A stretch of DNA of 64,000 nucleotides from Candidozyma auris (taxonomy: Eukaryota; Ascomycota; Pichiomycetes; Serinales; Metschnikowiaceae), in contig NC_072812.1 of the NCBI RefSeq assembly GCF_003013715.1, forward strand, positions 2,852,001 through 2,916,000. The letters are read 5' to 3'. The translations under genes and the position numbers were made by a program. Shown here piece after piece: positions 1-9,263 of this stretch. Positions within the stretch are counted from its first letter, which is position 1, and each line of letters begins with the position of its first letter. Under the pieces are notes generated by a model. It searched no databases and had not been told where the DNA came from. It was given only the letters and a program-made list of their open reading frames with translations.

Positions 1-1255
1 AAAGCCACTTGAGCTCTTCTGCAGAACCCACCTGAGAATCCTGAGTTCGCGTTGGCTTCGTACCCTGGGGAGTCAGCGGCTGATTCAATCTTATGGCTTC
101 TGGAGTGGCTGAGTGCGCTTGATCTGTATTCACAGTCTCTGGTTTGACAGCCCCGTTCGGGATCATGGAAGTTACATGGCCAAGCTCCGTAGGTCGTTCA
201 GTCAAAAAGCAGTCTGGTCTGTCATCTGCAGCCTCATCATCATTCTGTAACATGACATTTGCAAGACGCAACTTTGCCCCATTTGGCTCAACCAAATGTG
301 GAAACATCTCAAATGTATTGTACATGTCCTCTACATTTAATACAACCGTCTGCTTTTTCGTCAGTTTTGAATCTTCAAGACTCTTTGGACGGTTGATTCC
401 TGAGAGAGACTCTCCTCTCACATGACCGTTACTCTTCCTCATGTCGAGGGGGTCTGCATCTGGCAGTAAGAAGTCGTTGGAGTTGTACTTATGCTCTCTG
501 TATCTGGCGACGTCGATAGCATTCTCTAAAATTGTCTTGAGATGTGCTTCTAACCCGAGACTAATCATGTCTAACACCTGAGTGTTTACTCCATCAGTCA
601 AGCCATGCTCTCTCATGGTCATCAAGACCCGTCTAGATAGACTTTCAGAGTCAGGTAATTCATAGGTTGTTGTAGCTAAAGGCGCGTTGATTCCATTAAC
701 CACATCCTGCTGCCATTGCACTAAACTGTTCACTTGTAATTGTTGTTGTTCCTTGTCTTGAATCATTGGGATCTTGGGTAGCAAAGCCTGCCTTGTTAAC
801 GTTATGGAAGCATTAAGTTTGTTACGCTTTCCGCTGTCTCTTGTGATGCTGCGGATTCGTCTTCTCTCTTTCAATGGTAAGCCCATAATGTTTCGCTTGA
901 ACTTCTCATATTGTGACAGTCTGACATTTTTGGCTTTCTGATTTTTCTTGTTCCAGAACGAAGCTAGTTCCGAAGAAAATTCAACAGGGCTATCTTGGAG
1001 AGAGTTGGCGAAATTGAGAAGCAAGAACTTATTGTGCCATTTGATGAGCCCATTCTTGAGCATAGGTGCAATTGTCTGCACCAATTCGCTTCGAGAGAGC
1101 TTTCCAACAAGAAAAAGCGTCACAGATTCATGGTATTTTTCCCAATTGTTGCCCAATTTGTTTTGAAAGTCCCTTATAAGAGCCTCAAGCTGTGCTCTTT
1201 GGTTCCCATTCACCAGTAGCTGGGTAGCCATTTGCAGGGTCGCAGTGGCTGACAT
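1..1255 (-). CDS. HFI1: Hfi1/Ada1, SAGA coactivator subunit (C-terminus cut by window edge)
   Basis: The frame is open from an ATG at 1255 leftward to the window edge, giving 418 visible codons and no stop, so the 3' end lies outside. The N-terminal part (about residues 20-190) resembles the SAGA-Tad1/Hfi1 family: a helical segment with LIRDFQNKLGNNWEKYHESV, followed by a block ending in the basic KERRRIRSITRDSGKRNK. A histone-fold-like region follows (around LSRRVLMTMREHGLTDGV). In yeast Hfi1 is the structural core subunit of SAGA and pairs with Taf12. The family is normally about 490 residues in S. cerevisiae, so most of the protein should be here. It is transcribed away from the MFS gene's 3' end. 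Assignment is from recalled family sequence; CTG codons within it should be read as Ser. Confidence 0.8.
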   Translation of the reverse strand, partial: MSATATLQMATQLLVNGNQRAQLEALIRDFQNKLGNNWEKYHESVTLFLVGKLSRSELVQTIAPMLKNGLIKWHNKFLLLNFANSLQDSPVEFSSELASFWNKKNQKAKNVRLSQYEKFKRNIMGLPLKERRRIRSITRDSGKRNKLNASITLTRQALLPKIPMIQDKEQQQLQVNSLVQWQQDVVNGINAPLATTTYELPDSESLSRRVLMTMREHGLTDGVNTQVLDMISLGLEAHLKTILENAIDVARYREHKYNSNDFLLPDADPLDMRKSNGHVRGESLSGINRPKSLEDSKLTKKQTVVLNVEDMYNTFEMFPHLVEPNGAKLRLANVMLQNDDEAADDRPDCFLTERPTELGHVTSMIPNGAVKPETVNTDQAHSATPEAIRLNQPLTPQGTKPTRTQDSQVGSAEELKWL

Positions 1256-1658
1256 ATTTGGATGCTAATATACAATTCTGGGTAATCAAGAAGACGAGAC
1301 TTGATGTTTAAGGTAGTATTCTTGTCCGAGTAATGTCTATTGTGGCTAAATTTCGATATCTGTCTTGAAAATATAAGGAATGATGGGTATTCGCGAAGAA
1401 ACACCCAAATTTAGCGGGAAAAAAGGGTATTGGGTGAAAGTTATGACGATTTTTGCCAAAGATACGGCCTAGATGACGATTGATTAGGCCGCTATGAAGG
1501 TGTATTACACGTCCACTAGATCGGTAGTCTCTGAGAGCCTCACCTACTACTAAGTAAACTGTTGAGATATCGAAAAATATGCATACTGTGCAGGTCGTAC
1601 GGTGGAACCTTCCACTTTCTAACGGAAGATCCACCATTTCACTGCATCTCTATATCAT
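1256..1658. other. Intergenic: HFI1 promoter and MFS gene 3' end
   Basis: About 400 bp between two minus-strand genes. An open frame of about 109 codons runs through it on the minus strand, but its composition (many Arg, His and Phe, no domain) looks like chance. No tRNA, repeat or clear regulatory motif was seen. Confidence 0.5.
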
Positions 1659-3173
1659 CTATAAGCTAGATTCGTTACTCGTAGATACCTTTTCGACGTC
1701 GCTTTGATACTCCGGTAGGTCGTCTTTTCCATGCTCGGTGAAAATGAAGATTACGGAGATCACCACCGCCAAACCGGCAATACCAACACCAAAGTACGCA
1801 GCTGCTCGGTAACTCTGCAAAGTATCATTAGTTTCTTTGTAAACTTCAGTTTCCACTGTGCTGGCAATGGCCAAAAATAAAGACACAGAGTAGTTGACAA
1901 CCGTGTTCACCAACGACCCTGCCATGCCCTGGTGCTGTGTAGGCAAGAAGTCAGACAAGATCAACGATGCAGCTGGAAACGAAAAGTCCATGCCCCATGT
2001 GAGCAAAAACATTTGGCCAAAAGAAAGACGCCAGAAGCTTTGGTCGACCGGTAGAATGCTGAGAAATATGTCTCCACATAAGAACCCGACCATAGCGAAG
2101 GCGATGATGTATGGTGCTCTCTTTTTGTTAATAAAGAAGCCCACAATTAGAGCTGCGAGCATACCAATAATTAAAAGCGGTATATAGGTCAACGCTGTCT
2201 TGATGGGCGTGTACCCTCTAAGGTTCAACATGAGGCTCCAATAGTAGTACTGCCATACACCGAACAGGCCCCAGCCGAGACTCATGCACGAAAGAATGAG
2301 ACCGACTCGAAAGGTGAAAATACCACGAGGCAAGAGTGGGAACTTGGCCTTATGAAGTTCATAAAGAAAAAACGATACAATGATCAATACGCTCACAACC
2401 AAAAGAACGATGATGTAAGCCGACAGCCATCCATCCAAAGGACCCTGGTTCCATACAAAGCTGAACAAAATGAGGCCAGCAACTCCCAATAAGGCGCCCA
2501 CAAGGTCAAACTTGTCGTAAGCCTCTTTAAATGTAGACTGTTTATGCTCAAACCCAGTCGGAATGGCATAAAGTGCCAAACAGCCGAGAATGAAACACGT
2601 AATACTGAGAAGCCAGAACGCCCACGGCCACCACCACGTTTGCGCTACCACACCTGCCATGAGGCAGCCAATGGTGGCACCTACTGGAGCTGCAGCTCCG
2701 ACACAACCAAAAGCAAGATTTTTTCGTTTACCGTTTGGGTAGACGGAACCAAGAATTCCCATACCACATGGTATGATCAACGCGAAGCCGATACCCTGAA
2801 AAGCTCGACAAACAATGAAAAAGTCAGACAGATGCGAGTAATATGAGATGCCAGTTATAAGGCACCAAAAAGTGGCCCAGAACCAGCCAAGGACAAATAT
2901 TTTTTTTAGTCCAAAAAGATCTCCGAGACGACCTGAAATCAAAATAAACGTTCCCAAAGTTAATGCAAATGCTCCCATAAACCACACCAGCTGCGATTGA
3001 GGCACTTCCTCTCCTCTCAATTCAGAAAAGGACTTTAGAATGGCATTCATCGTACTCAAGGACATGGCCACAGAGCCCTGGGACAAAAATTGAGCAAGAC
3101 AGATCGTGGCATTTAAAGCTAGTTCTTGGAGTCTTGACTTGAGAATGGGGGGCCTAGAGCCTAAATCAAACAT
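1659..3173 (-). CDS. MFS transporter, DHA2/ATR1-AMF1-like drug or ammonium permease
   Basis: A 504-residue multi-pass membrane protein read from the ATG at 3173 (an in-frame TTG just upstream is not used). Hydrophobic segments fit the 14-TM DHA2 layout. The MFS motif A is visible as GRLGDLFGLKKIFVLG after the second TM, and a motif C-like AAPVGATIGCLMAG lies in the fifth. Closest remembered relatives are S. cerevisiae Atr1 (boron/aminotriazole efflux) and Amf1/YOR378W-type proteins. Substrate cannot be assigned from sequence: export of small toxic compounds or low-affinity ammonium movement are both possible. It acts at the plasma membrane by family. The upstream 1 kb contains a T22 tract that may act as promoter poly(dT). 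The C-terminal tail is short and acidic. Confidence 0.8.
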   Translation of the reverse strand: MFDLGSRPPILKSRLQELALNATICLAQFLSQGSVAMSLSTMNAILKSFSELRGEEVPQSQLVWFMGAFALTLGTFILISGRLGDLFGLKKIFVLGWFWATFWCLITGISYYSHLSDFFIVCRAFQGIGFALIIPCGMGILGSVYPNGKRKNLAFGCVGAAAPVGATIGCLMAGVVAQTWWWPWAFWLLSITCFILGCLALYAIPTGFEHKQSTFKEAYDKFDLVGALLGVAGLILFSFVWNQGPLDGWLSAYIIVLLVVSVLIIVSFFLYELHKAKFPLLPRGIFTFRVGLILSCMSLGWGLFGVWQYYYWSLMLNLRGYTPIKTALTYIPLLIIGMLAALIVGFFINKKRAPYIIAFAMVGFLCGDIFLSILPVDQSFWRLSFGQMFLLTWGMDFSFPAASLILSDFLPTQHQGMAGSLVNTVVNYSVSLFLAIASTVETEVYKETNDTLQSYRAAAYFGVGIAGLAVVISVIFIFTEHGKDDLPEYQSDVEKVSTSNESSL

Positions 3174-4245
3174 ATGCAAGAAGAATCGATGAGATCAAGC
3201 GAAGGTGGGGGTGACGAAGAAGATGGTGGGAACGATGAAGGATCTTCGAGGATTTGTCAGTTTATAGCCTTCGGTTTGGGCTGGCAATGCGCAAATTCTT
3301 AAAAATATAAGAACAAAGTGACTTTCCTTGAACAATAGGCCTGCAACGGTATTTATGAGGAAGAGTAGAGCGAAGACAGCCCACACACCCGTGCACCATA
3401 CATAAAATGCGGCCCGAAGTTTCACGTCGTTTACCGCTGATTCCGACGCGAGGCTTTTCTAGATTATTCCGTTGTAGCCAGTTGAAGAAGAATTTCTTGA
3501 CAGAAAGTCACCTTTTGATATGACTCTTTTTTATTTTGCAGCTTCGCGCCCTTCATTATGATCGAGAGCTCTCCTCTTCCTTTAAGTCTCAGCTTGAAAA
3601 CTTTTGACCTCTTTATTTTTTTTTTTTTTTTTTTTTTCATCGGAAAAGCGCAATTTCCATCTGCATACCGCAGGGGGAGATTAAACGAGTATTTACTGGT
3701 TTTACCGAGGAGCTGCCGCGGACATGGAAGTGGTAGCCCCACTGAGTGTAGTATGAAGCCTTAAGAATGTCAGTATTGAAGTCTGCTTCTAATCTGGACT
3801 GAGAGGGGTGACTTGAAGGGTTCAGTAAATATGAGACATAGTTGTCAACTCAATGCGCTCTTGCAGTATATACCTACACTGACCAGTATGACAATGCAGG
3901 GTTATTCCAGACAAATTTGACGCAGCCTGTTTTGAAGATAAGCCGGATGCTCGAGTCGAGTCTAAAGTTGGATGTAGAAAGCTTTTAAGGATTAACCTTT
4001 GACTAGTGGAGCGAACAGGCCTATTAGTACGTAGAAAACAAATTCTCGTAACTCTTATTTTCTTGATTGGCAGCCATTTGAGATACTGGTCAAAGTTAGG
4101 CATGCCGCAAACCTCTGTGAATACATTGACCCTGGGTGCTTTGACTGGAGCATGGCAAACACCAAATGTACTTCAAGCATAGACAAGAGCAATCGCCTTC
4201 ATAAAACCTCAATCACATTCAGTCAGTTGATTGTCGACCAGTTTC
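3174..4245. other. Intergenic: MFS promoter region and BET5 3' flank
   Basis: About 1.07 kb with no supported gene. It holds a T22 homopolymer at 3616-3637, likely nucleosome-disfavouring. Small open frames on both strands have no recognisable features. Confidence 0.5.
3616..3637. repeat. Poly(dT) tract, 22 nt
   Basis: Uninterrupted run of T on the plus strand about 440-460 bp upstream of the MFS start codon. Such tracts commonly exclude nucleosomes in yeast promoters; the function here is inferred. Confidence 0.9.
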
Positions 4246-4746
4246 TTAATAGAAAACTGGGAGCGCTTGTAGGTACTTGTCGGACTGCTGGATGAAAGAG
4301 GCATTGCTGATCTTGCCGTCGCCAAACTCCATTGGACTCAATGCATTGAACACAACTGTTTTGAGGAAGACAGAGGAGTATAAATCCCAAAGTTGTGGCT
4401 GGAGATTCTCCGTGTCCAAATCAGAGAGAAGGACAAACTTGAAACTGGTCAAAGACTCTAGATAATGGACTCTGTAGGAGCCGGTGCTGAAGGAGCGCAA
4501 TAAGTTCGGCGTGTCTGATGTTGACAATTTCGAGGATAAGTTTTTCAACGAGTGTATAAGGCCAAAGAGAAGCTTTGCGGTGTCTGATGTGTTGTTTTTG
4601 TTGACAGATCCGAGGTTGGCAGATGATTGAGCGGGCGAAGGCTGAGAGGTAGAGCTTGATGACAGGGGCACATTTGTATGGCCGTATTCACGTGAGTATA
4701 TACAGCTGCAATGTCTGTCGAAGATGTAAAACGCGTATATGGTCAT
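4246..4746 (-). CDS. BET5: Bet5, TRAPP complex subunit (TRAPPC1, sybindin-like)
   Basis: The frame is open for 271 codons, but the conserved protein starts at the ATG at 4746, giving 166 residues (S. cerevisiae Bet5 is about 159). The N-terminus MTIYAFYIFDRHCSCIYSRE is the diagnostic Bet5/TRAPPC1 longin-like opening. The C-terminal half (LFGLIHSLKNLSSKLS and YRVHYLESLTSFKFVLLSDL) continues the sybindin fold, with the typical ending LYSSVFLKTVVFNALSP. Bet5 is a core small subunit of TRAPP, the Ypt1/Rab1 exchange factor for ER-to-Golgi vesicle tethering. Codons upstream of 4746 lack conservation and are probably 5' UTR. A Ser/Gln-rich insert lies between strands near residues 30-55, as is common in fungi. 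A TCACGTGA box sits about 90 bp upstream. Confidence 0.9.
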   Translation of the reverse strand: MTIYAFYIFDRHCSCIYSREYGHTNVPLSSSSTSQPSPAQSSANLGSVNKNNTSDTAKLLFGLIHSLKNLSSKLSTSDTPNLLRSFSTGSYRVHYLESLTSFKFVLLSDLDTENLQPQLWDLYSSVFLKTVVFNALSPMEFGDGKISNASFIQQSDKYLQALPVFY

Positions 4747-4834
4747 GGGGTTGTGATTTGATGGAGGTTGTGATTTGGTCCAGGGTAGAGATCGTGAGAG
4801 AGACAGTTTCGGTGTATGGACAGCGGGTGTGAAG

Positions 4835-4842
4835 TCACGTGA
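4835..4842. promoter_or_regulatory. TCACGTGA E-box (Cbf1-type) upstream of BET5
   Basis: Perfect palindromic CACGTG core with flanking T/A, about 90 bp upstream of the BET5 ATG. It matches the Cbf1 bHLH consensus known from yeasts; binding is inferred. Confidence 0.5.
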
Positions 4843-5418
4843 CACTAAGGAGGAGGTGAAGCAACGAACTTCATGGCAACAAAGGCAAGTAAACAAAAAA
4901 TAGTCTGCTTTTCCCATTGTAGAAAGATACACATCAGCCAGCTTCACCCCTCTCCTGATATAACCGCCACCTAGTTTTGGGAAACACCTCTTGCTTCTCC
5001 GCGCAGAGAGGCAGTGTGTTCTGGAACATAGGCACGCGGCGATAGCGAAGTGGGAAAGCACGAATTAGGGCGACGAGAGAACTACAAGAAAAGAGCAAGG
5101 AAGCAAAGGAAGCAACCAAAGCTGAGAATGTTGATGTGGTGGTGGTGGTGAATGTTGATGTTGTAGTGATGGTGGTGGCACTCGACGTACACAGTGTGGG
5201 TTGTGGATTGGGTCGAGTTTCTCCATTAGGCAGTGGCTGCGAAAAAGACACACAGACACACACACACACCAGGGTCCCCAGCCATAGTGTGGAGTCTGAC
5301 ACCATGTGGAGCCCTGTGGCCACAGTAGAAAAAGGTTGGCCCCACGTTTGGAGCAGTTGTATAGTGTGGAGGGGATCAGCATTGTAGATGGTTTAGATGT
5401 TGTAGATAGTGAAGGTTG

Positions 5419-5530
5419 AGGCATTTAGCCTTAGTATGAGGCATTTAGTCTGAGTATGAGACATTTAGTCTTGATGTGAGACATTTAGCTCTAGGATGAG
5501 AGATTTAACGACACCTAGTATGAGGCATTT
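5419..5530. repeat. Degenerate 20-bp tandem array, GAGRCATTTA core, about 6 copies
   Basis: Six copies of GAGRCATTTA (one reads GAGAGATTTA) recur at nearly regular 20-24 bp spacing, each followed by a diverged YCTNAGTAT-like tail. The 10-bp core is better conserved than the tail, as expected for repeated protein-binding sites rather than a plain slippage product. Confidence 0.75.
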
Positions 5531-6371
5531 AAAAGGGGCGGAATATCAGAATGAGGAAACTAAATGGTGCTTACAAAACATCATATCAATTGGCCCGCCA
5601 ATTCTGTCCAACTGGACAGTGTCTGTTGAGGGGTCTGTGAGTGAGAATATGGTTTACGGTGGTCCAGGCGCTCAAGAGGGAGATGTAGGCAATTAGGAGA
5701 CGTAATCGGCTGCAGACAGAGAGCTTGTGATTGCAACCCCAACGAAACGCAGAGCCTTCAGCGTAGGTAGAATGATGCAAAGGGCAACAGAAATAATGTC
5801 ATCGGATCAACTGGCCGTCCAGCAAGAGAATGACGTAGAGACACATTACAACACCCCGTCTAAAAAAAAATAGAAAAAGTAAACAGAAAATCGCCTGTTT
5901 CATGTGTGGATGTAGTCTTCTGTGAGCTGAGGCACCGTGAAGATAGTGCACCGATCCATGGATCTAGAACGGACCATGTAGGGAGATGTAGCAGTAGACG
6001 AGGAAGCGGCAATGTAGGCACACAAGATGAAGAAGTAGGAGCAACAGGTGGAAAAGCGTGTAGGACAGGCAACGGAAATGTAGGAAAGATGATGACGAAC
6101 ATTCTAGGTGGGCGGAACGCAGACGACGAGCGGCCACCCTTCCTCAACTGGAGGACCCTCAACAGGAGGGAGGCAGGTGCCAGTGGAACGCTGTACAAGA
6201 ATGCCTTGCTGGTTGACGCTAGTTGGCGCTAACGGGATAATGGCGAAAGTGACGGTACCCCTATCTGAAGACAAGAGCCCAGCAGGTAACAAAAAGCAAG
6301 ATGGCGCCTCCCACAGCCAACGTAGTGCCAAACCGGGTGAAAGTTCAACAGGGGACCCAACAAGAAGACTG

Positions 6372-6413
6372 TTCAACCTTGTTGACTTGGAGGATGTTCA
6401 ACCTTGTTGACTT
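6372..6413. repeat. Direct repeat of TTCAACCTTGTTGACTT
   Basis: Two perfect 17-bp copies at 6372-6388 and 6397-6413 separated by 8 bp. Each contains an imperfect inverted half (TTCAAC/GTTGAC). Confidence 0.75.
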
Positions 6414-6497
6414 TGGCTGAATTCTTTTTTTTCTTTTCTCTTTATTGAGATCCAGGGCTGATACTTTCCATGGTGTAGATCGCCCAGGAGAATTTCG

Positions 6498-6560
6498 CAG
6501 CCATTTCTGTAGGCATCATTTCTGTAGGCATCATCGGTAGGTATCATTTTTGTGGGCACC
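6498..6560. repeat. Short tandem array with ATCATTTCTGTAGGC unit
   Basis: About four imperfect copies of ATCATTTCTGTAGGC (later copies diverge to TCGGTAGGT and TTTTGTGGGC). It adjoins a TGGCTGCGAAA element on the minus strand at 6493-6503. Confidence 0.65.
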
Positions 6561-7384
6561 ATCGTCAACACCACCACGTAGACGAAACAAACATTAAACC
6601 ACAAAACAAACCTTCCTGGACCCGGAGCCCGTTTTTGGGCACCTGTTTGTTGGTGTTCCTGTGAGTCGGAGGTCTAGTTCCAGCAGCCCTCAGGCTGTGA
6701 CTGAGTTGCAGCGCAGAGCACCGTGAGTCACTGGCGGCAGCCCCAATCGGAAGAAAAAACGCAAACCCACAGTGACCACAACATATGGGCAAAAAACCGA
6801 CAAGAATAAAGAACGAGGTAGTAAAAAAATCAACCCATCACATTCACCCACTTACGCTGTTGATCAATTTTTACCGTTTGACCCCGAGTCTCCCCTCCTC
6901 GCTCTCCTCGCTCTCTTCTGCCCCAGCCTATTGTGGTTATCCTGGCCCTGGCGCTGGGGCCCCGGTGCGCATTTTTCGCACCCATTCTGCCACTTTCTGC
7001 CACTGGGGTCCCTCTCCGACCACGGTGCCCAGCACGTGCTTTGGCACCATTGGCATGGGCCAAAAAAATAAAAGAGAACAGCCTTTTTTGGGCAAATGAA
7101 TCAGAGTCCACTAGGTTGGCCACTTCCAGACTCTCCAATTCGAGCTCTCCTTTTTTTCGCCTCAATCCCCCCCTTTCCTTTGTGGATCTCGGTGTGGCTA
7201 AACTGTGGACCTGGCTGTGGGTGTGGTGGTGGGAAGCTTGGGCTTGGGCTGCGCGCAGCGCAGGGTTCAGCACTGGGTGTGGTTGCTTGGGCTTGCTCAT
7301 TCTTGCGTGCACTATTGTTCGCAGGCAACCGTGGTGACTAACGCTGCGTAGCCCTCGAGGCGCCTGCCTGCCCACCTTCCTCCC

Positions 7385-7391
7385 TATATAA
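7385..7391 (+). promoter_or_regulatory. TATA box for the ORF at 7690
   Basis: TATATAAA-type element about 300 bp upstream of the ATG at 7690, at the end of a GC-rich stretch, followed by pyrimidine-rich sequence. This implies a long 5' leader of roughly 200-250 nt. Promoter role is inferred. Confidence 0.5.
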
Positions 7392-7689
7392 AGGCGAGCC
7401 GACCCCGGATCAGAGGTTTTTCACTTTCCATCTATAGGCATCAACGACCCCAACAACCCGAGCTGGAGATTCCACGGATTTTACCGTTAGTTTTGAACAT
7501 CTCTCGTTGACCACTTTGCATACTTGACGCTAATTGTCCCTTTGGTTCATACTTTCCCGTGTTCATTTGAGCAGTTGCAACCTCGCTAGTTACGCACAAG
7601 CTAGTTACACATACAGCTAATTGCAAATTCTCAAGCCTTCAGTCAGCTTACCAGGTTTACCTATTTTCTTCCTCGACATTCCATCCCCC

Positions 7690-8049
7690 ATGTATTCGGT
7701 GGCTGAACCAAGAGACTTTGTCGACTACACCGACCTCGACATCGAGCTGGAGTGGAACCCCCAGTACCAGGACTCCCCCGTGCTTCTGGCCAACGAGCCC
7801 GACTGGATCGACGAGGAGTCGCCCAATTCGCCTGCCGACGGCTTCCTCTACGAGTGTGCCTTCTGCCTCCATGCCCACTCGCCCTCGCTGCCATGCAACG
7901 GAGCCAACTACACGTTCCAGCTCCCCCTGCTGGCGCTGCACCGCTATTCGTACGAGGCGCCCGTGTATCACCACGAGGAGAGTGGTGACAGCAACGGCAT
8001 CATTGAGCTGAACTACAGAAAGTGGTTGGTGTCTGTGACGCCACGCTAA
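7690..8049 (+). CDS. Small acidic protein of unknown function, CTG-rich ORF
   Basis: A 119-residue protein from the ATG at 7690; the frame extends further upstream without another ATG. It is not recognised. It is acidic at the N-terminus (DFVDYTDLDIEL, EPDWIDEESPNSP), has a small Cys/His patch (YECAFCLHAHS) and ends in NYRKWLVSVTPR. Third codon positions are strongly G/C and seven codons are CTG, so the translated protein would carry seven Ser at those places. No signal peptide or membrane segment is seen. Its reading frame is more protein-like than the other long frames overlapping it, which are Arg/Pro-rich. The very long upstream region and TATA box suggest a regulated gene. It could still be a chance ORF in GC-rich DNA. 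Confidence 0.5.
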   Translation: MYSVAEPRDFVDYTDLDIELEWNPQYQDSPVLLANEPDWIDEESPNSPADGFLYECAFCLHAHSPSLPCNGANYTFQLPLLALHRYSYEAPVYHHEESGDSNGIIELNYRKWLVSVTPR

Positions 8050-9263
8050 GGCCGGTGGGGGTCAGCATAGGGCATTTTATAGAATGTGCAACGAAGGACG
8101 ATTGCACTAGGGCTTTAATTTTTGACATAGGAGGTTTTTTTTTTGGTTAGGATTGGGTTTAATATAGGACGATACGATAGAGAGAGTTGTAGATGGCGTA
8201 GGTGGTGTAGATGGAGAGGGACCGGCGATGTGTGGCTGCGAAAGCCGAAGTGTGGAGTTCTGAAAACAGAAATGTTCCACACATGTTACAGATTACAAGA
8301 AAATGAGAGATTAGATTTATACATCCGAAGAAAGGTGAAACAAAGTATTTTATTTGAAGAGAAGGGTGAATCAGGATTATTTGTACATGCCTTAGTTAGG
8401 TGTGATGAATTTAGCATGGGTTGAGGATTTGTAGGGGTCCAGCAAATCTGACGCAAAACTTCTTTCAAGTGGAAGTGTCAAAATCGGGCTAAATAACAAA
8501 GTCTCCTTCTTTTCATTGTTTTCATGATTGTTTTGCTCAGCGCTTCTGATCGGAGACTGGTTGGTTTAAAACAATGGCCGTTTTCGGACATAGATGACTG
8601 CTCGGGCTCATGTACTGGAGACTATCTGGCCCCCGTCCTTGTAAGATTGACAAAAGTGTTTACAGAGGCTTACAAAAGATGAAGGGAACGTTGATGTTGC
8701 TGAAGCAACCGACACGGCCACTGGTCCGTTGGTTTGTATACTCCTTTAGCAGTTGCTGGATGATGTCAAGGTAATCATGAAAAGATCATTTTTGTGGTGC
8801 TTTATGAGTGGAATGATTGTGGGTGGGGATTCGATAGCAAGTAAAAATTATACAAGGGAGGTTTTAATCAGCTTATTGTCCGACATACGTTGATTTCCCT
8901 GGGGGATTGTGTTGCAGGGTTGTTACTGATGATATAGATAAGCTCAGCAAAATGAACTTTTCTACAAAGAATGAAAGAGACATCACTATGGTAATCAAGC
9001 TGTAGCCTTTTTGTTTGAATAAAATTGCCATTATTGACTTACCAATAGTTATGTCCTATTAAAAGCTCCTCCACAGAAAGTATAGCTAGACTCTGCTTCA
9101 AACCGAAGAGAAGCGTGATTTATCTTGTCGGCTCCCTTTTACTCTTCCATTTCGTCTTCTCATTCGCTCTACTGAATCTGCCCTTTTCTACATCTCCTTT
9201 ATTGCCTAATTATCTTGATTTGACATGTATTCGTTTTTGCGGCTAATGGCCGGGTGCACGTAT
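8050..9263. other. Intergenic, nothing recognised
   Basis: About 1.2 kb between the small ORF and the 3' end of ATP18. It carries one TGGCTGCGAAA element at 8233-8243. Small open frames (for example 8143-8424) lack features. No tRNA, repeat or spliced exon was found. Confidence 0.5.

Larger units (their letters stand above)
4747..7689. other. Long gene-free region (2.9 kb) with arrays of short repeats
   Basis: No credible protein or RNA gene was found on either strand. The open frames here are many, overlapping and low-complexity. It contains a CA microsatellite (about 5248-5270), GGT/GAT-rich tracts (about 5130-5180), a 20-bp tandem array (5419-5530), a 17-bp direct repeat (6372-6413), a roughly 15-bp array (6498-6560), two TGGCTGCGAAA elements and a TATA box at 7385. 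The GC-rich segment 6900-7380 and the TATA precede the ORF at 7690. The extent suggests a large regulatory region, such as those of yeast developmental regulators. Confidence 0.5.

Noticed and set aside
1308..1637. 109-codon minus-strand ORF between HFI1 and the MFS gene
   Set aside because: No ATG-linked promoter, atypical composition, and it occupies the HFI1 promoter.
4747..5061. N-terminal extension of the BET5 frame
   Set aside because: Conservation starts at MTIYAFY; the upstream codons are Cys/Arg/Ser-rich with no homology and include promoter elements such as TCACGTGA.
6830..7375. 181-codon minus-strand ORF in the GC-rich region
   Set aside because: Arg/Gly/Ala-rich and several other frames are equally open here; long frames are expected in GC-rich DNA.
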